From Alteromonas sp. ALT199 (GTDB taxonomy: Bacteria > Pseudomonadota > Gammaproteobacteria > Enterobacterales > Alteromonadaceae): a stretch of 64,000 nt of DNA. The position numbers and the translations under genes are program-made. The first letter of the stretch is position 1. Each line of letters begins with the position of its first letter. The notes below the pieces were generated by a model, which worked only from the letters and a program-made list of their open reading frames with translations, was not told the origin of the DNA and did no database searches. This document shows positions 1 to 10,149 of the stretch, one piece after another. The stretch is taken from positions 1 to 64,000 of the forward strand of contig NZ_JAHHDX010000090.1 in the NCBI RefSeq assembly GCF_018619335.1, read 5' to 3'.

Positions 1-31
1 GCAAGATAATATTGCATAAAGTGAAATGTAT

Positions 32-904
32 ATGGATTTTCGCAGTCTACAGCTCTTCAATCACTTGGCTACCAGTCTACACTTCGGCGTTACCGCTGAG
101 GCCATGTATGTATCGCCATCTACGTTAAGCCGTGTAATTCAGCGCCTTGAAGACGAGTTAGGCTGTACTTTGTTCAAACGAGATAACCGTAAAGTCGCGC
201 TCACCCATAGCGGGCACAAGCTACTGTCCTTCTCAAAACAAGCGCTAGCTGATTGGCAGCAATTAAAAATTGATTTAAAAGAAGATAGCGATGCACTTCA
301 GGGGGAATTAAGCGTATTTTGCTCGGTAACGGCTAGTCAAAGCCATTTGCCCGCCATGCTAAGGCAGTTTAGGCAGCAACACCCTGGGGTTGATATACGC
401 CTAATAACCGGTGACCCTGCCCTCGCTATTGAAAAAGTCAAAAGCAAGCAATGCGACCTATCTATTGCTATTTACACCCCTGACATGCCAACAGACCTGC
501 ATTTCACCGCCCTAGATAACGTACCTTTGGTTCTTATTGCGCCAAGGGAATGGCGACTGACTCAACTAAGTCAGCTAGATTGGACCAAGCATCAGGTGAT
601 AATGCCTGAAACAGGGCCGACGCGACGTACCGCTTATCACTGGTTTGCCGAGCACGGTATTCGCCCTAACGTGTATGCCTATGTAGGTGGTAACGAAGCT
701 ATTGTAAGTATGGTTGCGCTAGAATGCGGCGTGGGCTTTGTGCCAAAGGTGGTGCTCGATCACTCCAGTATGGCCAATGCGGTAACCCAAATTCAGGTTG
801 AAGATATCGAGCCTTACGCGCTTGGTCTGTGCTGCTTGCAAGATAAGCAAAACGAGCCGCTTATTAACGCCTTTATGCAGCTAAATTTGCAGTCTCACGC
901 TTAA
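32..904 (+). CDS. ilvY: LysR-family activator IlvY
   Basis: A 290-residue LysR-type regulator. The N-terminal winged helix-turn-helix (about residues 1-60) contains the MYVSPSTLSRVIQRLE stretch, which closely matches E. coli IlvY, and the effector domain keeps the FCSVTASQSHLP and GGNEAIVSMVALECGVG segments typical of IlvY. In E. coli it activates ilvC in response to acetolactate or acetohydroxybutyrate. I chose the ATG at 32 because the family begins MDLR/MDFR; an ATG two codons earlier (26) is also possible. If the E. coli arrangement holds, ilvC would lie divergently just left of the window, but that cannot be seen here. The ilvD-ilvA operon 2.8 kb downstream fits the assignment. Confidence 0.9.
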   Translation: MDFRSLQLFNHLATSLHFGVTAEAMYVSPSTLSRVIQRLEDELGCTLFKRDNRKVALTHSGHKLLSFSKQALADWQQLKIDLKEDSDALQGELSVFCSVTASQSHLPAMLRQFRQQHPGVDIRLITGDPALAIEKVKSKQCDLSIAIYTPDMPTDLHFTALDNVPLVLIAPREWRLTQLSQLDWTKHQVIMPETGPTRRTAYHWFAEHGIRPNVYAYVGGNEAIVSMVALECGVGFVPKVVLDHSSMANAVTQIQVEDIEPYALGLCCLQDKQNEPLINAFMQLNLQSHA

Positions 905-923
905 GTTATATTATTAGTTGCAC

Positions 924-2438
924 CTAGCTAGCGCTGAGCTGCTTTATAAGGTTATCGAGGGCACGGTAGCCCAGCGCTTCTGCGATATGAGCCCTAGATA
1001 CGGCTTTTTCCTCTTCAAGATCGGCAATGGTTCTCGCCACTTTTAGCGTGCGGTGAAATACGCGCATGGATAAATTGAGTTGTTTCGCTGCTGCCTGCAA
1101 AAAATTAAGGTCTGCGTCATCTAGCAAACAAATGTCGGCAAGTTCACCTGCATGTAGTGCACCATTTGGTTTGCCTTGCCGAAGCCCTTGTTTATGACGT
1201 GCCGCAATGACTCTCTCTCGCGTTGCATGTAACGAGTCGTCAGGCCTATTACCCCGCTCTGGTAAGTCGTAGTCTGGAAGTCGAGGCACCTCGACTTGTA
1301 TATCTATTCTATCTAACAGCGGGCCAGATAAACGGTTTAAGTAGTTAAGCTGCTGCTGAGGTGTTAGACGGTTGTCGTCAATATCCCCAGTAGGGCTTGG
1401 GTTCATGGCGGCTACGAGCTGAAAATTTGCGGGGTAGGTTGCACTTCCTGATGCACGGGATAAATGCACGTCGCCAGTTTCAAGTGGTTCGCGCAATACA
1501 TCAAGCGCTTTTCGGCCAAATTCGGGGAGTTCGTCTAAAAACAAAATACCGTTGTGGGCCAGCGAAATTTCACCTGGCACAGGGTTAGAACCACCGCCGG
1601 TAAGCGCCACAGCAGAGCTGGTATGATGGGGCGAGCGCAAGTGACGTGTTAGAAACCGTTCAGCATTTAGTTTTTCGCCTTTCACCGAGTGAATGGCAGC
1701 AACTTCCAAGGCTTCTTCTTCACTCATATCCGGTAATAGCGACAGCATTCGGCTGGCAAGCAAGCTTTTACCTGTGCCGGGCGGGCCTACCATCAATAAA
1801 TTGTGAGCCCCACTAGCTGCAATAATTAAGGCCCGTTTTGCTTGTTCTTGACCGATAATATCATCCCAACCAGTTGGAGAGTTGCGTGATGAATGCGAAG
1901 TAAAAGGCTGACCTTTGGCGAGCTTTTTGTTACCTGTAAGGTGTTCGTAAACAGATAAAAGATCAAAGGCGGGAAAGCGTGTGGCGTGGGAAACCAAGGC
2001 AGCCTCTACGTCATTGTCCCCCGGATACACTAGAGCAATATCTTCGTTCGCTGCCGTCATCACCACCGGAATCAGCCCGTTAACCGGTTTAATCTCACCG
2101 TTTAGCGCTAACTCGCCCACAAAGGCAATATTAAGTAAGCTAATATCAGATATATAGCCCGAGGCTGCTAATATACCAACGGCAATAGGAAGGTCGAACC
2201 GGCCGCCAAACTTTGGGATATCCGCCGGCGCTAAATTAACCGTTATACGTTTGGCAGGAAACTCAAAACCACTGTTAATTAGCGCGCTGCGTACCCGCTC
2301 ACGGGCTTCTTTAACACTGGTTTCCGCCATACCGACCAGTTGAAAGGCAGGTAGGCCATTAGCCAAGTGAATTTCTACACTTACCTCTGGTGCAGACACC
2401 CCCTGCCCTGCAAAGGTTTTAACAACAGCCATTCCCAT
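924..2438 (-). CDS. comM: ComM/YifB family AAA+ ATPase (Mg-chelatase-like)
   Basis: A 504-residue protein of the YifB/ComM family, full length. It has an N-terminal Lon-protease-like ChlI domain (about 1-170), then an AAA+ core with Walker A GPPGTGKS at 218-225 and Walker B GILFLDELPE near 300, and a C-terminal Mg-chelatase-type lid domain. In Vibrio and Haemophilus ComM is a hexameric helicase that drives branch migration during natural transformation, so it hints at DNA uptake competence, though the gene is also common in non-competent species. A strong ribosome site (GGGAGGG) lies just upstream of the ATG. It converges with ilvY, with only 19 bases between the stops and no clear terminator. 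Confidence 0.93.
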   Translation of the reverse strand: MGMAVVKTFAGQGVSAPEVSVEIHLANGLPAFQLVGMAETSVKEARERVRSALINSGFEFPAKRITVNLAPADIPKFGGRFDLPIAVGILAASGYISDISLLNIAFVGELALNGEIKPVNGLIPVVMTAANEDIALVYPGDNDVEAALVSHATRFPAFDLLSVYEHLTGNKKLAKGQPFTSHSSRNSPTGWDDIIGQEQAKRALIIAASGAHNLLMVGPPGTGKSLLASRMLSLLPDMSEEEALEVAAIHSVKGEKLNAERFLTRHLRSPHHTSSAVALTGGGSNPVPGEISLAHNGILFLDELPEFGRKALDVLREPLETGDVHLSRASGSATYPANFQLVAAMNPSPTGDIDDNRLTPQQQLNYLNRLSGPLLDRIDIQVEVPRLPDYDLPERGNRPDDSLHATRERVIAARHKQGLRQGKPNGALHAGELADICLLDDADLNFLQAAAKQLNLSMRVFHRTLKVARTIADLEEEKAVSRAHIAEALGYRALDNLIKQLSAS

Positions 2439-2641
2439 ATTGTGAACACCCTCCCTTCTTACGTACTCATTATTCGCCTAATTGAAATTTCAAAACTCAG
2501 GTGCGGCCAAACAGTTAACGCACTAGGCATAAACTCTAGAGAGAGTGGCATGAAGATGTAACTGTACTAACGACGGGATTTATCGCCAATACTCACCGAG
2601 CTAGGCCATTGATTACCTTGCTCGGCAATGAAGGTTAGATG

Positions 2642-3259
2642 CTAATGATGATCGTTGTAAAATACAGGTAGCTGCCAATGCCAGCGCATGGCGCCTAGCC
2701 TAAACAATACGGTGGTTGCAAGGGCTGCAATACCGCACCATTGGGTAGCAAGGTCAAATTCAAGCGCAATGCCATATACAATTCCACCAGCAATACAGGT
2801 CATCGCATAAAGCTCGCCATTTAGTACTAACGGTACCTCGCGGCAGATAACGTCTCGTAATAACCCACCAAATACGCCTGTAATGGTTCCCATTGCAACC
2901 GCCACTGCCATGCTGGTGTCGTTGGCTAGGGCTTTCTCTATGCCTACTACATTAAAAAGCGCAAGCCCAAAAGCATCGGCAATTAACAGATAGTGAAAAG
3001 GAAAACGTGGGCTTATTCGCAGCCAAATAATGGGGATAAAAGCGGCAATTAGCGTGGTGTACAAGTAATCGGTATCGGCAATCCAAAACACGGGTACATC
3101 TAGCATCACATCTCGAAGCGTACCGCCGCCAATGGCTGTAGCACTGGCAAGTACTACCACGCCAAATCCATCCATGCGTTTTTGATAAGCCATAAGGGTG
3201 CCTGAAATTGCACACACGGCAACGCCTGCTAGGTTTAACCAGTGAAACCAATCGAACAT
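2642..3259 (-). CDS. TRIC-type cation channel family membrane protein (YadS/YicG-like)
   Basis: A 205-residue, very hydrophobic protein with about seven predicted membrane segments. It carries the family's duplicated glycine-rich signature: GGGTLRD in the first half and GGLLRDVICRE in the second, which is the internal repeat of the bacterial TRIC (formerly UPF0126) family. Members are trimeric potassium-permeable channels in the inner membrane; the physiological role in bacteria is poorly defined. It sits between comM (same strand, about 200 bases downstream) and the divergent ilvD, and does not appear operonic with either. Length matches the family. Confidence 0.85.
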   Translation of the reverse strand: MFDWFHWLNLAGVAVCAISGTLMAYQKRMDGFGVVVLASATAIGGGTLRDVMLDVPVFWIADTDYLYTTLIAAFIPIIWLRISPRFPFHYLLIADAFGLALFNVVGIEKALANDTSMAVAVAMGTITGVFGGLLRDVICREVPLVLNGELYAMTCIAGGIVYGIALEFDLATQWCGIAALATTVLFRLGAMRWHWQLPVFYNDHH

Positions 3260-3687
3260 GCTTTCTACCCTTCTACTGCTCTTAATAACTCGCTATTTCT
3301 ACCGCAAAAAACTTGATCAAACTGTGTGTTTCATGCTATTTCTTTGCGCAATACCAATTCGCGATTTGCCGCGCATTGCGTTAAGGGGTAAAGCCATAAC
3401 CCCTAACGAACAACATTTCATTTTTATAATGCCAAAGGAATACGGCATTGTAAGTCAAAGATATCATATAAAACAAAGCGCTACTGGTCTGTGAGCAGTT
3501 AGGCTTTGTCGCCCTTCGCTTGAACGACCTAAGATGATTTAATACATCATCAGTATGACATGCAATTTTGAGTAAAACAGCGCGTATTGGAATACAAGCC
3601 AAAGCATTACTGGTTTACCATTGTTTTTAAGTTTCACATAAAGGTCTAGCATTACACCCTAGCACCTAAAATTAACGGGAAGGATTT
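3260..3687. other. 428-base intergenic region upstream of ilvD
   Basis: No convincing gene. Two short open frames here (one per strand) lack ribosome sites and recognisable protein. The region contains a hairpin (AGGGGT at 3384-3389 pairing with ACCCCT at 3399-3404) and a second one (GATGAT at 3533-3538 with ATCATC at 3546-3551). It must hold the ilvD promoter, but I cannot place -35 and -10 boxes with confidence. I see no leader peptide rich in Ile, Leu or Val, so classical ilvGMEDA-type attenuation is not supported. The left half could be the scar of a small mobile element, but no terminal repeats or target duplication are evident. Confidence 0.4.
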
Positions 3688-5538
3688 ATGCCCAAGTTAC
3701 GTTCTGCAACTACCACACAAGGTAGAAATATGGCCGGCGCTCGTGCGCTATGGCGTGCAACAGGAATGAAAGATTCTGATTTCGGCAAGCCTATTATTGC
3801 TATTGCTAACTCATTTACGCAGTTTGTACCTGGGCACGTTCACCTTAAAGACCTCGGTCAACTAGTGGCGCGCAGCGTGGAAGAAGCCGGCGGTGTCGCC
3901 AAAGAGTTCAATACTATTGCGGTAGATGATGGTATCGCTATGGGTCACAGCGGTATGCTTTACAGCCTTCCGTCTCGCGAAATCATCGCGGATGCAGTGG
4001 AGTACATGGTGAACGCACACTGTGCTGATGCCATTGTATGTATCTCTAACTGCGACAAGATCACCCCAGGAATGTTGATGGCGTCTATGCGCCTAAACGT
4101 GCCGGTTATTTTCGTATCTGGCGGCCCAATGGAAGCGGGTAAAACCAAGCTTTCAGACCAGCTGATTAAACTTGATTTGGTCGACGCCATGGTAGCGGCT
4201 GCTGATGACAAAGTGAGCGATGCAGATACTGATGAGATTGAGCGCTCTGCCTGCCCAACCTGTGGGTCGTGTTCGGGTATGTTTACTGCAAACTCAATGA
4301 ACTGTTTAACCGAAGCGTTAGGTTTATCACTGCCTGGCAACGGCTCTATGCTAGCCACTCACGCCGACCGTGAAGGCTTGTTTAAGCAAGCCGGCAGGCA
4401 AATTGTTGAGCTTTGTAAGCGCTATTACGGCGATGATGATGAAAGTGTATTGCCGCGTAACATTGCTAACTTTAAAGCGTTTGAAAACGCCATGAGCCTA
4501 GACATTGCCATGGGTGGTTCAACCAATACCATTTTGCACTTGTTAGCGGCAGCAATGGAAGGTGAAGTGCCTTTTACTATGGATGATATCGACCGTTTGT
4601 CTCGCAAAGTGCCTCACTTATGTAAAGTGGCACCGTCTACACCTAAATATCATATGGAAGATGTTCACCGTGCCGGTGGCGTACTGGGTATTTTGAACGA
4701 GCTAAATAAAGCGGGCTTACTAAATACCGATGTTAATCACGTCTTAGGCAAGCAGCTTACTGACGTAATCAGCGACTGGGACATCACTAACCCTGAAAAC
4801 AAAGACGCCATAACCTTTTTCCGCGCAGGCCCTGCGGGTATTCGTACTACTAAAGCCTTTAGCCAAGACTGCCGTTGGGATGACGCGGACGATGACCGTG
4901 AAAACGGCTGTATTCGCTCTATCGAGAATGCGTTTAGCCAAGAAGGCGGCTTAGCGGTGCTTTACGGTAATTTGGCCGAAGATGGCTGTATTGTAAAAAC
5001 CGCTGGCGTGGATGAATCTATTCTAAAATTCAACGGTACTGCCCGTATCTACGAGAGCCAAGATGATGCAGTGGCAGGCATATTGGGCGATGAAGTAAAA
5101 GCCGGTGACGTCGTGTTTATTCGCTATGAAGGCCCTCGCGGTGGTCCAGGTATGCAAGAAATGCTGTACCCAACGTCGTATTTGAAATCTAAAGGTTTAG
5201 GCAAGCACTGCGCGCTAGTCACCGACGGACGTTTCAGTGGTGGGACAAGCGGCTTGTCTATCGGACACTGTTCCCCGGAGGCTGCCAGCGGTGGCGGTAT
5301 CGGTTTAGTTGAAGACGGGGACAAGATTGAAATAGATATCCCTAACCGAAGCATCAACATCGTTATTTCTGATGAAGCACTTGCCGAGCGCCGTGCAAAA
5401 ATGGAAGCAAGCGATAAGCCTTGGAAACCGAAAAATCGCGTGCGCGAAGTGTCTACATCACTTAAGACCTTTGCCGCGCTGGCAACCAGTGCCGACAAAG
5501 GTGCAGTGCGCGATGTCAGTAAGTTGGAAGACTTGTAA
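3688..5538 (+). CDS. ilvD: Dihydroxy-acid dehydratase IlvD
   Basis: A 616-residue enzyme, the same length as E. coli IlvD. It dehydrates 2,3-dihydroxy-isovalerate and 2,3-dihydroxy-3-methylvalerate to the 2-keto acids, the penultimate step of valine and isoleucine synthesis, in the cytoplasm. The iron-sulfur ligands are visible: Cys122 in [10 protein letters not shown] and Cys195 in CPTCGSCSG, with the metal-binding Asp80/Asp81 in [18 protein letters not shown] ribosome site precedes the ATG. Its stop codon overlaps the ilvA start by one base (TAATG), so the two genes are translationally coupled. Confidence 0.97.
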   Translation: MPKLRSATTTQGRNMAGARALWRATGMKDSDFGKPIIAIANSFTQFVPGHVHLKDLGQLVARSVEEAGGVAKEFNTIAVDDGIAMGHSGMLYSLPSREIIADAVEYMVNAHCADAIVCISNCDKITPGMLMASMRLNVPVIFVSGGPMEAGKTKLSDQLIKLDLVDAMVAAADDKVSDADTDEIERSACPTCGSCSGMFTANSMNCLTEALGLSLPGNGSMLATHADREGLFKQAGRQIVELCKRYYGDDDESVLPRNIANFKAFENAMSLDIAMGGSTNTILHLLAAAMEGEVPFTMDDIDRLSRKVPHLCKVAPSTPKYHMEDVHRAGGVLGILNELNKAGLLNTDVNHVLGKQLTDVISDWDITNPENKDAITFFRAGPAGIRTTKAFSQDCRWDDADDDRENGCIRSIENAFSQEGGLAVLYGNLAEDGCIVKTAGVDESILKFNGTARIYESQDDAVAGILGDEVKAGDVVFIRYEGPRGGPGMQEMLYPTSYLKSKGLGKHCALVTDGRFSGGTSGLSIGHCSPEAASGGGIGLVEDGDKIEIDIPNRSINIVISDEALAERRAKMEASDKPWKPKNRVREVSTSLKTFAALATSADKGAVRDVSKLEDL

Positions 5539-7091
5539 TGGAAAACGAGCACGTTAGCGACCACGAGTATCTGAAAAAGATATTACTCGCTCCCGTTTAC
5601 GATGTGGCGGTGGCCAGTGAACTGTCTTATATGTCTTTGCTTTCAGCGGAGCTTGGCAACGAGATCTTTTTGAAACGAGAAGATCAGCAGCCGGTAAAAA
5701 GCTTTAAGCTACGCGGTGCCTACAACCGTATTTGTTCGTTAAGTGAAGCACAGCTGCAAGCGGGCGTAATTGGCGCATCGGCGGGTAATCATGCCCAAGG
5801 CTTAGCATACAGTGCAAAAATGAAGGGCATTCAAGCAACTATCGTGATGCCCGAAACCACCCCTGACATTAAAGTGGACGCTGTACGTCGTTTCGGTGGT
5901 GATAACGTAAATGTAGTCTTGCATGGCACGAGCTTCGACCAGGCAAGCAACCATGCCAAAGCATTGTGTGATACCCACGGGTATACCTTTGTTCCGCCCT
6001 TCGATAACCCCGATGTAATCGCCGGACAAGGTACTGTTGCACGAGAACTGTTAGAGCAAAACCCAAACCTTGATATTTTGTTCATAGCTGTAGGCGGTGG
6101 TGGTTTAGCCGCAGGTATTGCGGTTTACCTAAAGCAGTTAAAACCGAGCATAAAAATTGTTGCGGTTGAGTCGGAAGAATCGGCCTGTTTTATTAAAGCA
6201 AGAGCGCAAGGCGAACCTACCGAGCTTGAGAGTGTAGGCATTTTTGCAGATGGCGTTGCCGTTAAAATCATGGGTCAGGAAACCTTCCGCCTGTGTAACC
6301 GTTTAGTTGATGAAACCATTACGGTTACCAATGATGAAATTTGCGGGGCAATTAAGGATATTTTCGATGATACCCGTGTTATCGCTGAACCTGCCGGTGC
6401 ATTATCTGTAGCGGCAATTCGTAAATATGCCAAGCAACACGATCTTAAAGGTAAAAAGCTTGGCGGTATTTTATGTGGCGCAAACATCAATTTTCATACC
6501 CTGCGCTATGTTTCTGAACGCTGTGAATTAGGCGAGCAGAAAGAAGCCGTTTTTGCCGTTAAAATTCCTGAAACTAAAGGTGCGTTTAAACAGTTTTGCG
6601 AGTGCGTTGGGGCAAAAGCGATTACTGAATTCAACTATCGCTACGCAAGTGAGAGCGAAGCGCATATTTTTGTTGGGGTTAAGCTAAAAGGCGGTCAACA
6701 AGAATTTGCGACGCTTCAAAGCGATCTTGAAAGTAAAGGATATGATTGCGTTAACCTAACTGACAACGAGTTAGCAAAGCTTCATGTTCGGCATATGGTA
6801 GGTGGCCGTCCGCCGACCATTTTGAACGAGCAAGTGTTCAGCTTTGAATTTCCGGAACGCCCAGGTGCACTACTGAACTTCTTGAACACGTTAGGTGAAC
6901 AGTGGAACATTACTTTGTTCCACTATCGTAACCATGGGGCTGCGGAAGGCTTGGTACTGGCTGGCTTTGATATTGCGCCAGAAAGCCGGGATGACTTTAA
7001 CCAGCACGTTGCCGAGCTTGGCTACAAGGTAGAAGAAGTAACGGATAATCCGGCATATCGTTTTTTCTTGTCGCAACCCGTCAAAAAATAA
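5538..7091 (+). CDS. ilvA: Threonine ammonia-lyase, biosynthetic (IlvA)
   Basis: A 517-residue PLP enzyme that converts threonine to 2-oxobutyrate, the committed step to isoleucine. The catalytic domain (1-320) has the PLP lysine in SFKLRGAYN (Lys57), the ASAGNHAQG loop and the glycine-rich GGGGLAAGIA phosphate site. Residues 330-517 form two ACT-like regulatory domains, the hallmark of the long biosynthetic form that is inhibited by isoleucine; the catabolic TdcB lacks them. It is the second gene of the ilvDA pair and is followed by a terminator at 7262. Confidence 0.97.
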   Translation: MENEHVSDHEYLKKILLAPVYDVAVASELSYMSLLSAELGNEIFLKREDQQPVKSFKLRGAYNRICSLSEAQLQAGVIGASAGNHAQGLAYSAKMKGIQATIVMPETTPDIKVDAVRRFGGDNVNVVLHGTSFDQASNHAKALCDTHGYTFVPPFDNPDVIAGQGTVARELLEQNPNLDILFIAVGGGGLAAGIAVYLKQLKPSIKIVAVESEESACFIKARAQGEPTELESVGIFADGVAVKIMGQETFRLCNRLVDETITVTNDEICGAIKDIFDDTRVIAEPAGALSVAAIRKYAKQHDLKGKKLGGILCGANINFHTLRYVSERCELGEQKEAVFAVKIPETKGAFKQFCECVGAKAITEFNYRYASESEAHIFVGVKLKGGQQEFATLQSDLESKGYDCVNLTDNELAKLHVRHMVGGRPPTILNEQVFSFEFPERPGALLNFLNTLGEQWNITLFHYRNHGAAEGLVLAGFDIAPESRDDFNQHVAELGYKVEEVTDNPAYRFFLSQPVKK

Positions 7092-7261
7092 AGCTGAGCA
7101 AGCGCGCTTGGCAAACCAGTTATCGCTTTGTATTGTTTCTCGTTAAGCTAAGGTTTACCGGGGAGCGCTGCAAAGCGGCATTTCTTCAAGCTTGATAGTT
7201 ACTAACTCAATCAAAGCGTACGCTGACTTTTTATCGTGACTTTGAAAAATTAAGCTGTATA

Positions 7262-7291
7262 AAAAAGCCCATGCAACAGCATGGGCTTTTT
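7262..7291. terminator. Bidirectional intrinsic terminator between ilvA and plsB
   Basis: A perfect 12-base-pair hairpin: left arm 7262-7273 (AAAAAGCCCATG), loop CAACAG, right arm 7280-7291 ending in a run of T. The A run on the left makes it work for both ilvA (+) and plsB (-), which converge here. Confidence 0.92.
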
Positions 7292-7325
7292 GTTCTTTAA
7301 AAGAAAAACTAGCGATACAAAGAAG

Positions 7326-9782
7326 CTAATCGGCTGCTCTGTTGAGCGCAACGTTCTCAAGATGCTGCATCATTTCAGGCCATATTAATGCCATAACATC
7401 TTGGCGCAGAGCCTCGCACTCTTCGGAATACTTAAGGCTGCCATCCTTTTCAGAATCTAACCAGTGGTTTTCCTTAAGCGCACTAATAAAGCTAGATAGT
7501 ACGTTTTTGTCGTAAAACTCGGGTGAGCTTAGCCCGTAAAGAACCGACAAACGCTCTGCAACTTGCTTACTTTCTCGCTCTAGTGCCCCGCGGCTGATAA
7601 CCTTTTCTTTATCGAGGATAGTTAGCACCACGGCATAGCGCTGCAATGTTTCCTGCATACAGCGGCTTAATAGCCATGCTGAGTGGAATTGCTTGCAGTG
7701 CGCATCTGGCGGAAGCAGTTCCCCATCTTTTTGACGCAGTAGACCATTATCTAGCAAGGCGGTAATTAAAGCATCGGTATGGGCAAGCGCTTCATCTTGG
7801 GTTAAATGTAAAAAAAGCTCTTTTTGCAGCAATGGATAAAGTGCCGCAATGAGTTGAAGCATTTCGTTTTTCGTTGTGCCTTTTTTTGCGAATACAGAGG
7901 CCATTATCAAACCTGGAATCGCAAATAAGTGTAAAATATTATTTCGATAGTAAGTAAGGTAAACAGCCGACTTAGGTTGAGGGCCAATCAGCCTCCCGTA
8001 GTCGTCTTCTTTAACATCGAAACGATCAAGTTTAAGCGTATCACGCAATAATTCTTCAGCCGAGGAGTCCGGAATGGTGGCATCTTCACTAAACGGAACA
8101 GCTTTAAATAGGTCTATAAAGTCACCAATTGCTTGTTTTAGCTCAGCTTCGCTCATGGTTTGAGTTTTTGAAGATAGTAAACACAATGACGTTAGCGCCA
8201 TACCATTTAATGCCGCGGCACGATTAATACGAGTCATCACATTGTTGGCAAGTTCATTAACCGCAGGTGTCAGCCACGCAGGCTTTTTCTCCGGTTCTGC
8301 ATCGCGACAGTCACGCCAGTTCGGTACATGGGTCTCTAGGAACTGGTTAAGCGCAATAGGCTCTCCAAAGTTCACATAGCCGTGGCCGTAATTTTTAAGC
8401 TTACGAATAGCCGAGAAAACCTGAAGGTTTGACTCTTTTTTCTTTTTAGAACCTTTAAGCTCATTCAAATAGCTTTTAACTTCCATCACGTTTTCATAAC
8501 CAATGTAAACCGGCACAATACTTACAGGGCGATTGACCCCTTTAAGCATGGCTTGAATGGTCATGGCTAGCATACCCGTTTTCGGAGGAATCAAACGACC
8601 GGTTCGGCTTCTGCCACCTTCTGGGTAATATTTCACTGAGTAGCCTTTGTTAAACAGCAACTCTAAGTATTCTCTGAAAACTGCGGTGTATAGTTTGTTT
8701 CCAGCAAAACTTCGACGGAGGAAAAATGCGCCTCCGCGGCGGAATAATTTACCTACGGGCCAGAAGTTTAAGTTGATACCTGCGGCAATGTGGGGCGTTA
8801 CCATACCTTCGTGGTAAATCACGTAGGTCAATAAAAGGTAATCCATGTGACTGCGGTGGCAAGGCACATAAATAATTTCATGACCATTGGCAGCCAGTTC
8901 CCGAATGCGGTCGGCGTGACCTACGCTAATGCCGTTATAAATTTTGTTCCAAATACGTGTTAGCAGTCTGTCGCCAAAACGAATTAGACCCTCACGGTAA
9001 TCTGCCGCGATCTCGGTGATGTAGGTTTGAGCCCGCTCTTTTGCTTTTTCGTGTGTGACTTTTTTGCTGCGCGACTCTTCTGCAATAGCGCGACGCACTG
9101 CATCAGACCCCAACACACTGTTATTCAGCTCTTGGCGTTCCAATAACGTAGGGCCCGTCATGCTTTGGCGTTTACGTTGAAAGTGAGTGCTTGCTACGCG
9201 TACTAGCTTATGTGCAATACTTTGATCGCTACCATGTTGATTAGACATGGCGCGTGCAGAGACCGCTTTAGAGTAGTTAATAAAGTTATCTCGGCCTAAA
9301 AACAGTACGATAAGGAGCTTGCGTAGCCAACTCGGCGCTGCGGCTTCAGTAATAAGGTCGCTCAATCCTGGGTTTCCGCGCCCTGGAGCTCGGCCCCACG
9401 TTACGTAAACCGGAACTACCTGTAGGTCGAGGTTTTCATGGTCTCTGTGTAAGTGAAAAAGGTCCGTGAAAACGTCTTCAATTCCCGTATCTTTGGCTGA
9501 CGAACGAAAAAGAGGCTGGGTTTTACGTAAAAACAGCGTCGAAGAATATTCTCGCCCCGCCAATGTAAGCGTATCCGTCGGGCTTGGTAAACCTAGGGAT
9601 TTGGTCGACATTCTCAGTGCAAGCTGGTCCGTCACTGAGTTTGTGGGAAGTAGATAAACAATAGGTTTACTTTTATCTATTCCTAATTCGGTTTCAACGT
9701 TAACTGGGATACTGTGGGCTTTAACCAGTAACTTAACAGGATAATGAAATACCGACAAAAGGGCTTTTCGCATCCACGACAT
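7326..9782 (-). CDS. plsB: Glycerol-3-phosphate 1-O-acyltransferase PlsB
   Basis: An 818-residue inner-membrane enzyme that transfers a fatty acyl group from acyl-ACP or acyl-CoA to position 1 of glycerol-3-phosphate, the first step of phospholipid synthesis. The acyltransferase HX4D motif is at His309-Asp314 (HRSHMD), matching H306/D311 of the E. coli enzyme; the downstream glycerol-phosphate site GAFFLRRSF and the YPEGGRSRTGR block are also present. Length (E. coli 807) is normal. It is transcribed alone, ending at the shared terminator with ilvA. Confidence 0.97.
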   Translation of the reverse strand: MSWMRKALLSVFHYPVKLLVKAHSIPVNVETELGIDKSKPIVYLLPTNSVTDQLALRMSTKSLGLPSPTDTLTLAGREYSSTLFLRKTQPLFRSSAKDTGIEDVFTDLFHLHRDHENLDLQVVPVYVTWGRAPGRGNPGLSDLITEAAAPSWLRKLLIVLFLGRDNFINYSKAVSARAMSNQHGSDQSIAHKLVRVASTHFQRKRQSMTGPTLLERQELNNSVLGSDAVRRAIAEESRSKKVTHEKAKERAQTYITEIAADYREGLIRFGDRLLTRIWNKIYNGISVGHADRIRELAANGHEIIYVPCHRSHMDYLLLTYVIYHEGMVTPHIAAGINLNFWPVGKLFRRGGAFFLRRSFAGNKLYTAVFREYLELLFNKGYSVKYYPEGGRSRTGRLIPPKTGMLAMTIQAMLKGVNRPVSIVPVYIGYENVMEVKSYLNELKGSKKKKESNLQVFSAIRKLKNYGHGYVNFGEPIALNQFLETHVPNWRDCRDAEPEKKPAWLTPAVNELANNVMTRINRAAALNGMALTSLCLLSSKTQTMSEAELKQAIGDFIDLFKAVPFSEDATIPDSSAEELLRDTLKLDRFDVKEDDYGRLIGPQPKSAVYLTYYRNNILHLFAIPGLIMASVFAKKGTTKNEMLQLIAALYPLLQKELFLHLTQDEALAHTDALITALLDNGLLRQKDGELLPPDAHCKQFHSAWLLSRCMQETLQRYAVVLTILDKEKVISRGALERESKQVAERLSVLYGLSSPEFYDKNVLSSFISALKENHWLDSEKDGSLKYSEECEALRQDVMALIWPEMMQHLENVALNRAAD

Positions 9783-10107
9783 GAATTATGTAATCCTATG
9801 AAATAAAAACGGGTGAAGTGTAACACAATCGCATCACAATCTCGCGACAACCCAATATCATCGCTTTTCATGTTGTACTGACTCGTTGCTACGAAGGAAG
9901 TTCAACAGCGTCTGGGTTTCTTGGACTGAGCTAGAGCTTTTTAGATTAAGGCTCGCCAAAGGTATTGGCAATGCAACATTAGCATTACTCAATTAGTTTT
10001 TTGCATTCGCTTTCGTTTAAGCTTCTATGGGAATTAAGGCAATACACTTGTCGCGAGGGCATTGCCTATAGTAAAAGACGCGGCAAGTGCTTGTTATTTG
10101 TTTTTAG
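9783..10107. other. Intergenic region between plsB and lexA
   Basis: Divergent promoter region. I see no gene, RNA or clear repeat here. Beyond the LexA boxes at its right end, nothing distinctive can be placed. Confidence 0.5.
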
Positions 10108-10142
10108 GTGTATATACTTACAGGAACTGTATGAACAGACAG
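10108..10142. promoter_or_regulatory. Two LexA (SOS) boxes upstream of lexA
   Basis: Box 2 at 10127-10142 is a perfect CTGT-N8-ACAG match. Box 1 at 10108-10123 is GTGT-N8-ACAG, one base off. They start 19 bases apart and lie just upstream of the lexA ATG at 10150, the same tandem arrangement that gives autoregulation of lexA in E. coli. That LexA binds here is inferred from the consensus. Confidence 0.9.
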
Positions 10143-10149
10143 GTCTTTT

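Noticed and set aside
1397-1588. Open frames opposite comM and other long genes
   Set aside because: They are shadows of real genes in other frames with no independent signals.
3258-3602. Two opposing short open frames upstream of ilvD (3258-3494 plus, 3381-3602 minus)
   Set aside because: No ribosome sites, no recognisable protein features, and they lie across hairpins in a promoter region.
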